This document shows, one piece after another, positions 44,878 through 53,414 of a stretch of 57,169 nt of DNA. Position numbers and translations under genes: made by a program. Numbering within the stretch: position 1 is the first letter of the stretch; the number at the start of each line of letters is the position of its first letter. Source of the DNA: Acidobacteriota bacterium (lineage in GTDB: Bacteria > Acidobacteriota > Terriglobia > Bryobacterales > Bryobacteraceae); assembly GCA_016870995.1 (NCBI GenBank), contig VFZU01000022.1, positions 1 through 57,169 of the forward strand, written 5' to 3'. The notes under the pieces are model-generated. The model was not told the origin of the DNA and made no database searches. It saw only the letters and a program-made list of their open reading frames with translations.

Positions 44878-46260
44878 ATGACCTCTCCCCTTCAGGCCAT
44901 TGTCCTCGCCGCTGGTCTCGGCACACGCATGAAGAGCCGCAAAGCAAAGGTGCTTCATGAAGCTGGTGGGCAGGCCCTAGTTCAACATGTCCTCGATGCC
45001 TCCGAATCCTCGATTCCCGCAACTGCGACCACGGTTGTGGTCGGCCACCAGGCCGAAGCTGTCACTGCCTTGCTCAAGCCGCGCGGCTGTTCCTTTGTCT
45101 CCCAGACCGTCCAGAAGGGCACAGGCCACGCCGTTGCCATGTGCCGCGATCTCGCCTGCCACGAAGGCCTCACGGTAATTCTCTACGGTGATTGCCCACT
45201 CCTCACTGCCTCTACGATTACGCGTCTGATCGACACCCAACGAGCTGGCAGTTCCGCCGCAACTCTAATTACCACCCTTCTCGACAACCCTCACGGCTAT
45301 GGCCGCATCATTCGGGCCGACGATGGAGGTGTCGCTGCGATTGTCGAAGAAAAGGCTGCAACTTCGGATCAGAAGTCCATTCGCGAGATCAACTCTGGGA
45401 TCTATTGCATCGATTCCGCGCTTCTCTGGAAGCACATCGGCGACATTCAGCCGAATCCGGCATCAGGCGAAATTTACCTCACCGACCTTGTCGAGATTCT
45501 CCGCGCTGCCGGGCACTCCGTTGCAGCTCTGTTGCTTGAAGATCCCAACGAAATCCTCGGCATCAACCAACGGATTGAACTGGCCGAAGCCGACAGAATC
45601 CTCCGCGCCCGCAAGACCCGGCAACTCATGCTTGACGGTGTGACGATTCTGCAGCCGGAAACGGTCTCGATCGACTCGCGAGTCTCGATTGGTCAGGACA
45701 CGGTCGTCGCTCCCTTCACTCAAATCCTCGGCAATACCAGCATCGGCACAGATTGTTTCATCGGAGCGGGTTCAGTGATCCGCGATAGCAGCATCGCAAG
45801 CAACGTGGTCATCTCCGAATATTGTTTCGTTGGCACTTCCACCGTGGATTCCGGCGCTCGCATCGGCCCCTTTAGCCGCCTCCGCCAGGACAACCATGTG
45901 GAATCGAATGCCCACATCGGTAACTTCGTTGAGCTGAAGAAGACACGCTTTGGAGCTGGCTCCAAGGCGATGCATCTCGCTTACCTGGGCGATAGTGACA
46001 TCGGTCCGGGCGTCAATATCGGCGCGGGTACCATCACATGCAATTACGATGGTGTCGCGAAGCATCGCACTACAATCGGCGACAACGTCTTCGTCGGCAG
46101 CAACTCTACCCTTGTTGCCCCTCTCACGCTCGAAGCCAGCTCCTACATCGCGGCGGGAAGTGTCATTACCAAGACCGTTCCCACCGATGCGCTCGCCTTC
46201 GGTCGCAGCCCGCAGACCAACAAGCCCGGCTGGGTGAGTCGGCGTCGCAAGAAGTCCTAA
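44878..46260 (+). CDS. glmU: Bifunctional UDP-GlcNAc pyrophosphorylase/GlcN-1-P acetyltransferase
   Basis: GlmU makes UDP-N-acetylglucosamine for peptidoglycan and lipopolysaccharide. The 460-residue protein has the uridyltransferase domain (VLAAGLGTRMKSRKAKVLHE, then YGDCPLLTASTI, EEKAATSDQ and INSGIYCID) followed by a left-handed beta-helix acetyltransferase with HLAYLGDSDIGPGVNIGAGT and NYDGVAKHRTTIGDNVFVGS. Both halves are complete. It overlaps the stop codon of the opposing truB by 4 bp. Confidence 0.96.
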   Translation: MTSPLQAIVLAAGLGTRMKSRKAKVLHEAGGQALVQHVLDASESSIPATATTVVVGHQAEAVTALLKPRGCSFVSQTVQKGTGHAVAMCRDLACHEGLTVILYGDCPLLTASTITRLIDTQRAGSSAATLITTLLDNPHGYGRIIRADDGGVAAIVEEKAATSDQKSIREINSGIYCIDSALLWKHIGDIQPNPASGEIYLTDLVEILRAAGHSVAALLLEDPNEILGINQRIELAEADRILRARKTRQLMLDGVTILQPETVSIDSRVSIGQDTVVAPFTQILGNTSIGTDCFIGAGSVIRDSSIASNVVISEYCFVGTSTVDSGARIGPFSRLRQDNHVESNAHIGNFVELKKTRFGAGSKAMHLAYLGDSDIGPGVNIGAGTITCNYDGVAKHRTTIGDNVFVGSNSTLVAPLTLEASSYIAAGSVITKTVPTDALAFGRSPQTNKPGWVSRRRKKS

Positions 46261-47159
46261 ATCACCAGAATTGGATGGTAAACGTTCGGCAGCCTCTGCT
46301 CGCCGATTGCGATCAATTCACCCTGCTGGTTCATCGCCTTTACGAGACGCGCCGCCTGCGATACGCGAAAGGGAGAAGTTCTGAAATCCCGTCCCTGCCG
46401 GATCTGCGATTCCGTCAAGAGGTCCACGGTTTCGACGGGAATCTCAGGCAGCAACCTCGTCCCCCGCAACATCGCCTCAGCGAATTTCCCTTCGCGCGAA
46501 AACCCCTCTAACTGTTCGAGCGTAAATGCGTCTTCGATCGAGAACTCTCCGCTCAACGTACGGCGCAACTGATCCACATGTGCTCCACATCCTAATCTTT
46601 GCCCGAGGTCATGCGCCAGTGACCGTACATAGGTGCCCGCCGAACACTCGAGGTATAAATCCAGCTCGTTTCCTTCCAGCCGCTCTATCTCCAGCTTGAA
46701 GATCTCAACTTCAACTTCGCTTAGCTCCACAGGCTTATTCTGTCGCGCCAACTTGTAGGCTGGTACGCCTTGGATCTTCTTGGCAGAGATGGCCGGCGGC
46801 ATCTGCTTGAACTTGCCGCGAAATTCACCAAGCAGTCCTTCAACCGTTCCAAGCTCCAATTCAATCGCTACCTCCGGTCCAACTGCTTCGCCTTCGCGGT
46901 CATAGGTGTCTGTCGCGTAGCCAAACTTTACGGTCGTCCGGTAAGCCTTGCGATCCTTCACGTAAAACTGTGCCAGTCGCGTTGCCCTTCCAATTACCAA
47001 AGGCAGCACACCCGTCGCCAGAGGATCGAGCGTCCCGAGATGGCCTACCTTCTTGGTGCCGGCGATCCGCCGCATCTTGTTTACCGCATCATGTGAGGTC
47101 CAGCCAGCCGCCTTATCCAGCACAACCACACCACACATCCGTTCAATTTCTTCGCTCAA
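46257..47159 (-). CDS. truB: tRNA pseudouridine(55) synthase
   Basis: TruB makes the universal pseudouridine 55 in the T-loop of tRNA. The 300-residue enzyme has GVVVLDKAAGWTSHDAVNK, the catalytic GHLGTLDPLATGVLPL (Asp45), KAYRTTVKFGYATDTYD, the ECSAGTYVRSLAHDLG motif and a C-terminal PUA-like region. I keep TTG 47159 as the start because GGAG sits seven bases before it, while ATG 47138 has a weaker site and would trim only seven residues. It diverges from an unknown gene across 29 bp. Confidence 0.94.
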   Translation of the reverse strand: MSEEIERMCGVVVLDKAAGWTSHDAVNKMRRIAGTKKVGHLGTLDPLATGVLPLVIGRATRLAQFYVKDRKAYRTTVKFGYATDTYDREGEAVGPEVAIELELGTVEGLLGEFRGKFKQMPPAISAKKIQGVPAYKLARQNKPVELSEVEVEIFKLEIERLEGNELDLYLECSAGTYVRSLAHDLGQRLGCGAHVDQLRRTLSGEFSIEDAFTLEQLEGFSREGKFAEAMLRGTRLLPEIPVETVDLLTESQIRQGRDFRTSPFRVSQAARLVKAMNQQGELIAIGEQRLPNVYHPILVI

Positions 47160-47188
47160 ATCGTTCTCCGCGCTACCATCAATTCTGG

Positions 47189-47773
47189 ATGGCTGATCGT
47201 CTTTATCTGTCTCTTTGGCTTGAGAACCATTCGGCTCTTGCCATGCATCGTAACTTCGCTGTTGCCTTGCGCAAGTTCCCCTTTTCTACTCAGGCCCCGC
47301 AATGCTACTTCAGGGTCTCCGCAGTTGACCCTTCCGAACCGGCTCTTCTCGAACAGGTCTACCAGCTGCCGGAACAACTGGAAGAAATCGTCGAGGACAT
47401 GGAAAAGTGGCGCTCTGCCGACGCTTGCTTTGAATTGGAAGCCTTTTGGGATCTCTGGCAGGAAAAGCCGGAGGGTTGGCGCCTCGTGCCGGGCAGGGTG
47501 AATCTCTTCTTCCATGGACCAGATTACCCCACTGAGCTGGGAGAATCCATTCGCTACGAACTCGGAATTGAAGCGCAGTTTATACCCGACAAAGATCAAC
47601 CAGCAGAAGTCCTCAATTTCTTCCAGTCCAACATCAAGAGCCTTTTGCGGCTTTCCGCAGATGCTGCCTCTGCCCTGCGCCTCGCCGATAGAAAACTTTG
47701 GAGTGAAGCGCCGCAGAACCTTGCAGAGCGCCTGCGCTTTCTATCCGACTCTTCTTCGACTCTTCGCAACTAG
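47189..47773 (+). CDS. Conserved-looking protein of unknown function
   Basis: A 194-residue acidic cytoplasmic protein that I cannot assign. It opens ADRLYLSLWLENHSALAMHRN, has aromatic-rich segments (FELEAFWDLWQEKPEGWRLVPG, then VNLFFHGPDYPT) and a helical C-terminus. ATG 47189 is chosen since upstream codons overlap truB on the other strand. No signal or membrane helix is seen. The codon pattern looks coding, and the stop overlaps the barrel-protein stop by 4 bp, as in other real pairs here. Confidence 0.6.
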   Translation: MADRLYLSLWLENHSALAMHRNFAVALRKFPFSTQAPQCYFRVSAVDPSEPALLEQVYQLPEQLEEIVEDMEKWRSADACFELEAFWDLWQEKPEGWRLVPGRVNLFFHGPDYPTELGESIRYELGIEAQFIPDKDQPAEVLNFFQSNIKSLLRLSADAASALRLADRKLWSEAPQNLAERLRFLSDSSSTLRN

Positions 47774-49119
47774 CGAATCGAAATCGGTACTTCTCTCGGG
47801 CTCCATGTAAAGCCGGCTGCAACGAAGTAGGAATTTCTCGAGAACGAATTGGTGGGCGAGCCAAGAAACCTGCGGTTTCCGAGACTCGCTGTCGCAAAAA
47901 TTTGCCCTGTCAGCCTTCTGCTTGCGTTGCCGCTGAACATCAAGGCTTCAAAGATTTGATTTCCTGCGATCAAGCTTCCCATCCGATTGTAAGTTGCACT
48001 AACGCTCAACCCAAGTTCGCGAATTCCAGAGTAGGAGTATCCCCCGCCGACGTTGAGGTTCCTCGAAGTGTTGATCACGCCATTCCCGGGGCCTGGCATG
48101 ATGCCTCCATTTACGTTCAGATCATGAAAGCGACTGACTCGATAGCTGGCTGATAACTGAGCGGTGGGCAAATACATCTTGCTGTAAAACACTTCAGTGA
48201 CCGACGAGAAACCGATCAGCGCCGCGATCACAGGATCAACCGAGGCAGTTCTGAGTCCGAGGGACTCTAGCCGGAACACCCCTCCCTGCAGGCCAACTTG
48301 GGCTCGACGTCCCAATTGCACTGAATAGCCTGCAAAAGCTCCATGCCCGAAAGTATCTCCAAAGTTGCGCGTGAAGTTGAACATCAAGAACTGATAGCCA
48401 GCACTGATTGTCTGGCGTCTCGACACGCGATAGCTCGCTCCCGAACTCAGCGTTGTGCCATTCACTCCAAATAGGATGTTACCTGTTCTCCTGACCAGGA
48501 AGCCATTTCCAGAAATATTAAATGACAGGCGGGCTGACTTCTGGATCGAGTATTCGAGATTTCCATTTGTCGCATAGATACGATTGTCGAAAAGCTCTCC
48601 AGTGGGGCTTACCAGAGTTCCTGCAAAGGGATCCAGGCCGGTTCCGGCCATGTTGAAGCCGAATGGACGGTTGGTTGTTGTTGCGCTCAAGAAGGAGGAA
48701 ATTGTGGACCGCTTCGTAAGCTGTCGTGTCGCAAACAAGCCCAAAGATTGGTCGGTTCCGTTAAAGTTTCCAAGTCCGGAATATTGCCGGTAGTGTCCGT
48801 TGTAGTTGATGCCAACGGATCCTCTGCGAAGGCGTTTGCTCCCGAACACGCCCGCAAATCCATCGATCCCCTTACCTGCAGAGTTGTTGATGTTGCCATT
48901 CGCGTCCACCGCCAAGCCAGTCAGTCCACTGTCAATTGTCCCCATGATCCCGGCAAAAAAGCTAACTCCCATGTCTGCCCCACCGCGTTTGCCCGTGTTG
49001 GCACCTGCGCCACTTCCCATCACTGCAGGGCCGCCGAATCCGCCCATTCCGCCGCCACCCATCTGGCCGAATATAGGTGCTGCCATTGCCAAGGCCAATG
49101 CTAAGTTCTTCAGTTTCAT
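47770..49119 (-). CDS. Secreted protein, probable outer-membrane beta-barrel
   Basis: The 449-residue protein has a signal peptide (MKLKNLALALAMAAPIFG) and then a Gly/Met-rich linker (QMGGGGMGGFGG). The remainder is a run of alternating amphipathic strands such as GNLEYSIQKSARLSFNISGN and SVQLGRRAQVGLQGGVFRL, ending in an aromatic-containing strand near FVAAGFTW. This suggests an outer-membrane barrel, but no named family is recognised. The start is ATG 49119, with AGGAA upstream at normal spacing; the preceding ATG 49122 is too close to it. A 185 bp gap separates it from acyP. Confidence 0.65.
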   Translation of the reverse strand: MKLKNLALALAMAAPIFGQMGGGGMGGFGGPAVMGSGAGANTGKRGGADMGVSFFAGIMGTIDSGLTGLAVDANGNINNSAGKGIDGFAGVFGSKRLRRGSVGINYNGHYRQYSGLGNFNGTDQSLGLFATRQLTKRSTISSFLSATTTNRPFGFNMAGTGLDPFAGTLVSPTGELFDNRIYATNGNLEYSIQKSARLSFNISGNGFLVRRTGNILFGVNGTTLSSGASYRVSRRQTISAGYQFLMFNFTRNFGDTFGHGAFAGYSVQLGRRAQVGLQGGVFRLESLGLRTASVDPVIAALIGFSSVTEVFYSKMYLPTAQLSASYRVSRFHDLNVNGGIMPGPGNGVINTSRNLNVGGGYSYSGIRELGLSVSATYNRMGSLIAGNQIFEALMFSGNASRRLTGQIFATASLGNRRFLGSPTNSFSRNSYFVAAGFTWSPREVPISIR

Positions 49120-49304
49120 CATGTTTCCTGTGTCGGGCAGTTCTCTAAGCAATTCTCCAACTCAATCAAAGTGTGACTTCAACTCCAGGTCAAGTCAAGC
49201 CGCCTCAGTCTCGGCCCACTTCGCAGTGCATTCATCTTTCGGCCAATTCCTGAAAATTCTTTACTTCGGCTGTTGATGCCTCCCCCTCGTCCTATCATCA
49301 AGAA

Positions 49305-49571
49305 ATGACTGCTCGCAGGTGGCTTGTCACTGGCCGCGTCCAGGGTGTTGGCTTTCGCAACTACATCCAGAAGCACGCTCTCAAGTTAGACCTTACCGGC
49401 TATGCCAAAAACCTCGCGGATCGCTCCGTCGAGGTTCATGCCGTCGGAGACGATGCTGAATTGAATCGGCTCTCGGGCTATGTCCGCCGCGGCCCAATGC
49501 TGGCAGAAGTTCGAACGGTCGACGAGCAATCTGCTGAGCTCGTTCGCTACGATGGTTTTCAGATCCGATGA
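49305..49571 (+). CDS. acyP: Acylphosphatase
   Basis: A complete 88-residue acylphosphatase, which hydrolyses acyl phosphates. It has the phosphate loop [13 protein letters not shown] with catalytic Arg18, and Asn36 in [14 protein letters not shown]. The length is typical. It is the first gene of the housekeeping run to 56887 and overlaps apt by 4 bp (ATGA). Confidence 0.93.
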   Translation: MTARRWLVTGRVQGVGFRNYIQKHALKLDLTGYAKNLADRSVEVHAVGDDAELNRLSGYVRRGPMLAEVRTVDEQSAELVRYDGFQIR

Positions 49572-50083
49572 ATGACCTCAAAACAATGATCCGCGAAGTG
49601 CCCGACTTCCCCAAGCCCGGCATCAACTTCTACGACATCACCACTCTCCTCAAGAACCCTGCCGGCCTCAAGCGAACCCTCGATGCACTCAAGGAACGAT
49701 ACAAAGGGTCCCAGATCGATACAGTTGTCGGCATCGAAGCTCGCGGCTTCTTCTTTGCCCCCGCCGTTGCCTACTCGCTCGGTGCAGGTTTTGTACCCGT
49801 CCGCAAGCCGGGAAAGCTTCCCTACAAGACCAGGCAGATGGAATACGCTCTTGAATACGGCACGGACAAACTCGAAATCCACGAAGATGCCATTCAACCC
49901 GGCCAGCGCGTTCTTATCGTCGACGATGTCCTTGCAACAGGTGGCACTGCCAAGGCTGTTGCTGATCTCGTCACGCAATCCGGCGGGCTCCTTCAGGGTC
50001 TTAGCTTTGTCATCGAGCTCGACTTCCTGGCCGGTCGCAACCACCTCGACGGTCACGATATCTTCAGCCTCCTGCATTACTAA
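49568..50083 (+). CDS. apt: Adenine phosphoribosyltransferase
   Basis: Apt salvages adenine to AMP using PRPP. The 171-residue protein has the family opening [21 protein letters not shown], the [31 protein letters not shown] segment and the PRPP loop [16 protein letters not shown]. All are intact. It overlaps acyP by 4 bp and ispE by one base (TAATG). The PRPP synthase prs lies two genes downstream and supplies its co-substrate. Confidence 0.95.
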   Translation: MNDLKTMIREVPDFPKPGINFYDITTLLKNPAGLKRTLDALKERYKGSQIDTVVGIEARGFFFAPAVAYSLGAGFVPVRKPGKLPYKTRQMEYALEYGTDKLEIHEDAIQPGQRVLIVDDVLATGGTAKAVADLVTQSGGLLQGLSFVIELDFLAGRNHLDGHDIFSLLHY

Positions 50084-51054
50084 TGCCGATTCTTCAGGCC
50101 TTTGCCAAGCTCAACCTTGGCCTCAAGGTCCTCTACAAACGTCCTGACAATTTCCACGAGATCGCGACGCTGTTTCAGACGATATCGCTTGCCGATTCGA
50201 TCCACATCGATGCAATTCCGGCTTCGAAAACAATTGTCGAGACGACAAGCGATGTCGAGATTTCAGGCACGAATCTCGCGACGCAGGCTGCTCTTGCCTG
50301 GCTCACGGCGACAGGGATTGAGGCCCATGTTCGCATTCACATCGAGAAGCGCATCCCCATGGGCGGCGGTCTCGGCGGCGGCTCAACCGATGCAGCCGCC
50401 GTTCTCCTTGCCCTACCTGCGCTGCTCAATGCAACGACCGAGAGCCATTCCATCGCTGCCAGGCTAGGCTCAGACCTTCCCTTTTTCCTCCACGGCGGCA
50501 CTGCTGAAGCCTCGGGGCGTGGAGAAGTTCTGACTCCGGTCGGCGATCTGACTTCCGTCCATGGCGTTCTGGTCGCGCCCGGACTTCACATTTCGACCCC
50601 CGATGCCTACCGCGCCCTCAATCGGCCCTCTGTCGCAAGTTTGACAGAGGACGCCCAAGTCGAGATAATAAAGAGGTTTCGCTCTCTCGTGCGTAGTGTG
50701 CGCGAGGATCAGCCGCTGGCAGCATGGGCGGCAGTTTGCGAAAACGACTTTGAGCCCGTTGCGTTCAAACAACATCCCCAGTTACTTTTCCTTGTGAAGG
50801 CGATCAAGGATTCAGGGGCCCTCTTGGCAAGAATGTCAGGAAGTGGTTCCACACTGTTTGGACTTTACGAGTCTGCGGAAGCCGCGGCAGCGGCCGAAAC
50901 TTTGCTCAGAGCCGAAATATCGGGGCACGCGACGGCAATTCGAGTGGAGAAATTCCACTCAATCAGCCGCCGCCGTTACGAGCGTGCCTGGCATACAGCT
51001 TTATCATCCTTCACGGATGGCGCGAGTTGGCCGCCCCGGTCTCGATTTGTGTGA
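50083..51054 (+). CDS. ispE: 4-diphosphocytidyl-2-C-methyl-D-erythritol kinase
   Basis: IspE is the GHMP kinase of the MEP isoprenoid pathway. The 323-residue protein shows AFAKLNLGLKVLYKRPDNFHEI, the ATP site PMGGGLGGGSTDAAAVL and the C-terminal MSGSGSTLFGLY. Compared with the usual 280-300 residues there is a slightly longer tail ending in a basic-aromatic segment (RRRYERAWH). It begins in the apt stop (TAATG) and is followed after 32 bp by prs, an order seen in many bacteria. Confidence 0.94.
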   Translation: MPILQAFAKLNLGLKVLYKRPDNFHEIATLFQTISLADSIHIDAIPASKTIVETTSDVEISGTNLATQAALAWLTATGIEAHVRIHIEKRIPMGGGLGGGSTDAAAVLLALPALLNATTESHSIAARLGSDLPFFLHGGTAEASGRGEVLTPVGDLTSVHGVLVAPGLHISTPDAYRALNRPSVASLTEDAQVEIIKRFRSLVRSVREDQPLAAWAAVCENDFEPVAFKQHPQLLFLVKAIKDSGALLARMSGSGSTLFGLYESAEAAAAAETLLRAEISGHATAIRVEKFHSISRRRYERAWHTALSSFTDGASWPPRSRFV

Positions 51055-51086
51055 ACGGAAAGTTAGCGACCCTTTAGCTCAGCGCC

Positions 51087-52034
51087 ATGCAATTTGACCG
51101 CGTCAAAATTCTCACCGGCAACGCCAACCCTGCTCTAGCGCAGGAGATTTGTGCGCACCTCGATGTCGAGGTCGCCCGCACTTCCGTCAAGACGTTCGCC
51201 GACGGTGAAACCTGGATCCAGGTCCACGAGAATGTCCGTGGTTCCGATGTATTTGTCGTCCAGCCCACCTGCACTCCGGTCAATCACCACTTGATGGAGC
51301 TTTTGCTCATCATCGATGCCCTCAAGCGCGCCTCAGCCGACCGTATCACCGCCGTCTTCCCCTATTTTGGCTACGCCCGTCAGGACCGCAAAGATCAGCC
51401 CCGCGTGCCCATTTCGGCGCGCCTGGTCGCTAATCTGGTCGAGCGAGCCGGTGCCGACCGGGTTCTCGCCCTCGACCTTCACGCCGCCCAGATCCAAGGA
51501 TTCTTCGACATCCAGGTCGACCATCTCTTCGTAACCCCCGTGATGCTCGACCACTTCAAAGAAACGCCCCTCGATGACCTCACGGTTGTCTCGCCCGACG
51601 CCGGCGGCGTCGAACGCGCCCGGGCCTTTGCCAAGCGCCTCCAGGCGCCACTGGCTATTATCGATAAACGCCGCGACCAACCAAACGTTGCCGAAGTGAT
51701 GAATATCATTGGCACGGTCGAAGGTCGCAATTGCCTGCTGGTCGACGATCTCATCGACACAGCCGGCACCCTCGTCAAGGCTGCCGAGGCCCTCTCCAAG
51801 CGAGGCGCTCTCTCGGTTCAAGCCTGCGCCACCCACGGTGTCCTTTCCGGCCCTGCGGTGCAGCGGATTACGGAGTCTCCGTATCTCCAGCAGGTTGCCA
51901 TCACCAACAGCATCCCCCTGAGTCCGGAAGCCGCGCGGTGCGACAAAATCCGCGTTCTCTCCGTGGCCAAGCTACTTGCTCGGGCCATTGACTCCATCCA
52001 CGGCGAAACTTCGATCAGCGTACTTTTCGAGTAA
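51087..52034 (+). CDS. prs: Ribose-phosphate pyrophosphokinase
   Basis: Prs makes PRPP from ribose-5-phosphate and ATP. The 315-residue enzyme has the N-terminal KILTGNANPALAQEI, the flexible loop region YFGYARQDRKDQPRVPISAR, the metal-binding VLALDLHAAQIQGFF and the PRPP loop LLVDDLIDTAGTL. Length and motifs are canonical. It lies between ispE and rplY. The 32 bp before it contain no tRNA gene, unlike some proteobacterial ispE-prs junctions. Confidence 0.96.
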   Translation: MQFDRVKILTGNANPALAQEICAHLDVEVARTSVKTFADGETWIQVHENVRGSDVFVVQPTCTPVNHHLMELLLIIDALKRASADRITAVFPYFGYARQDRKDQPRVPISARLVANLVERAGADRVLALDLHAAQIQGFFDIQVDHLFVTPVMLDHFKETPLDDLTVVSPDAGGVERARAFAKRLQAPLAIIDKRRDQPNVAEVMNIIGTVEGRNCLLVDDLIDTAGTLVKAAEALSKRGALSVQACATHGVLSGPAVQRITESPYLQQVAITNSIPLSPEAARCDKIRVLSVAKLLARAIDSIHGETSISVLFE

Positions 52035-52064
52035 ACGACAGAAAGACCATTAGAGGCAGATTTT

Positions 52065-52781
52065 ATGCGTAAAGATATTACCCTCGTTGCCGAGCCCCGC
52101 GAAACCCGCGGTAAGAACGCCGCACGCCGCCTGCGTGTCGACTTCAAAAGCCCGGCCGTTCTCTACGGCACCGGCGGCGACCCGGTTGCCCTGACCCTGA
52201 GCCCCAAGGAGATCACCAAGATCCTCACCAGCTCGAGCGGTTACAACACCATCTTCAATCTCGATGTGCAGGGCCAGGTGGCTCCTGTCATCATCATCGA
52301 CTGGCAGACGCATCCCATCAAAGGCAATCTGCTCCACGTCGACCTGAAGCGCGTCGATCTCACCAAGAAGATGAGCGTCAAGGTCCCTGTCCACACGACG
52401 GGCGATCCGGTTGGCGTTAAGCTCCAGGGCGGCCATTATGAATTGGTCAACCGCGAAGTCGAAATCGAAGTGCTGCCCGATGACATTCCGGAACACTTCA
52501 CCGTCGATGTCTCCCAGCTCAAGCTCAACGACAGCGTTCGTGGCAAGGACATCCCGCTCTCTGGTTCGATGCGCCTGATCTCCGATCCAGAACTCGTTCT
52601 CTCGCACGTTGTTTCGCTTCGTGCCGAAGCAGAAGCCACTGCTGAAGGTGGTGCTGCTGAGCCCGAAGTTGCCAAGAAGGGTAAGAAGGTAGAAGCTGCT
52701 CCTGCCGCGAAGGCTGCCAAGGGCGCCGCTCCTGCGGCAAAGGCCCCGGCCGCCAAGGCTCCGGCTGCCAAGAAGAAGTAA
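52065..52781 (+). CDS. rplY: 50S ribosomal protein L25/CTC with Ala/Lys-rich tail
   Basis: The 238-residue protein has the L25 5S-rRNA-binding domain (EPRETRGKNAARRLR, then PAVLYGTGG and VDWQ-like strand patterns) and the second CTC/TL5 domain (VPVHTTGDPVGVKLQGGHYELV and VSQLKLNDSVRGKDI). After about residue 190 comes a low-complexity tail of Ala, Lys and Pro (repeats like AAKAPAAKAP). The gene sits between prs and pth, the usual order. A purine-rich ribosome site is weak (TTAGAGG). Confidence 0.93.
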   Translation: MRKDITLVAEPRETRGKNAARRLRVDFKSPAVLYGTGGDPVALTLSPKEITKILTSSSGYNTIFNLDVQGQVAPVIIIDWQTHPIKGNLLHVDLKRVDLTKKMSVKVPVHTTGDPVGVKLQGGHYELVNREVEIEVLPDDIPEHFTVDVSQLKLNDSVRGKDIPLSGSMRLISDPELVLSHVVSLRAEAEATAEGGAAEPEVAKKGKKVEAAPAAKAAKGAAPAAKAPAAKAPAAKKK

Positions 52782-52793
52782 TCGGTTTTTCCT

Positions 52794-53414
52794 GTGGGTT
52801 CCTGGCTCATCGTCGGTCTTGGCAATCCTGGCCCCGAATACGACTGGACCCCGCACAATGTTGGATTCCTGACCGTAGACCGCTTCGCTTCTCGCAACGG
52901 TCTACGGATCTCCCGCCCCGAATGCCAGTCTCTGGTTGGGGTCGGAGACGTGAAGGGCGACCGCGTCGTTGTTGCCAAGCCGTTGACTTACATGAATCTC
53001 AGCGGCCCTGCCGTAAAGCAGCTCCTCGATAAGTACGAGCTCTCGGCGGCAAACCTGATTGTTGTTTTTGATGAACTCGCGCTCGAGTGGGGCCATCTCC
53101 GCATTCGTGCTCGTGGTTCGGCCGGCGGACACAACGGGATGAAATCCATCATCTCTGCCATCCGCACGGAAGAATTCACCCGAGTCCGGCTTGGTATCAA
53201 TCCGGGCTCCCCGCAAGGCAGCGGGCCCATTACACTGGGCGAAAAAGCCAGGCATTATGTGCTTGCGGTCATTCCAAAAAGCATGCGTGCCGATTTGGAT
53301 CTCTGGTTGGATGAAGCTTCATCCAGCATCGAGTCCATAATCGCCGAAGGCGCCGAAAAGGCCATGACGAGGTTTAACCGTCGCGCCCAAGGTTCAAAAG
53401 AAGAGGAAAAATGA
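52794..53414 (+). CDS. pth: Peptidyl-tRNA hydrolase
   Basis: Pth frees tRNA from stalled peptidyl-tRNA. The 206-residue enzyme has SWLIVGLGNPGPEYDWTPHNVGF, with Asn11 and catalytic His21, then KPLTYMNLSGPAV, VVFDELALEWGHLRIRARGSAGGHNG and RVRLGIN. The start is GTG 52794, 12 bp after rplY. Its stop overlaps the rpsF start (ATGA). The C-terminus is about 15-20 residues longer than in many species and basic. Confidence 0.95.
   Translation: MGSWLIVGLGNPGPEYDWTPHNVGFLTVDRFASRNGLRISRPECQSLVGVGDVKGDRVVVAKPLTYMNLSGPAVKQLLDKYELSAANLIVVFDELALEWGHLRIRARGSAGGHNGMKSIISAIRTEEFTRVRLGINPGSPQGSGPITLGEKARHYVLAVIPKSMRADLDLWLDEASSSIESIIAEGAEKAMTRFNRRAQGSKEEEK

Noticed and set aside
51073-51082. A TTTAGCTCAG string before prs that resembles a tRNA D-arm
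   Set aside because: The ispE-prs gap is only 32 bp, with no acceptor stem, anticodon arm or T-arm.
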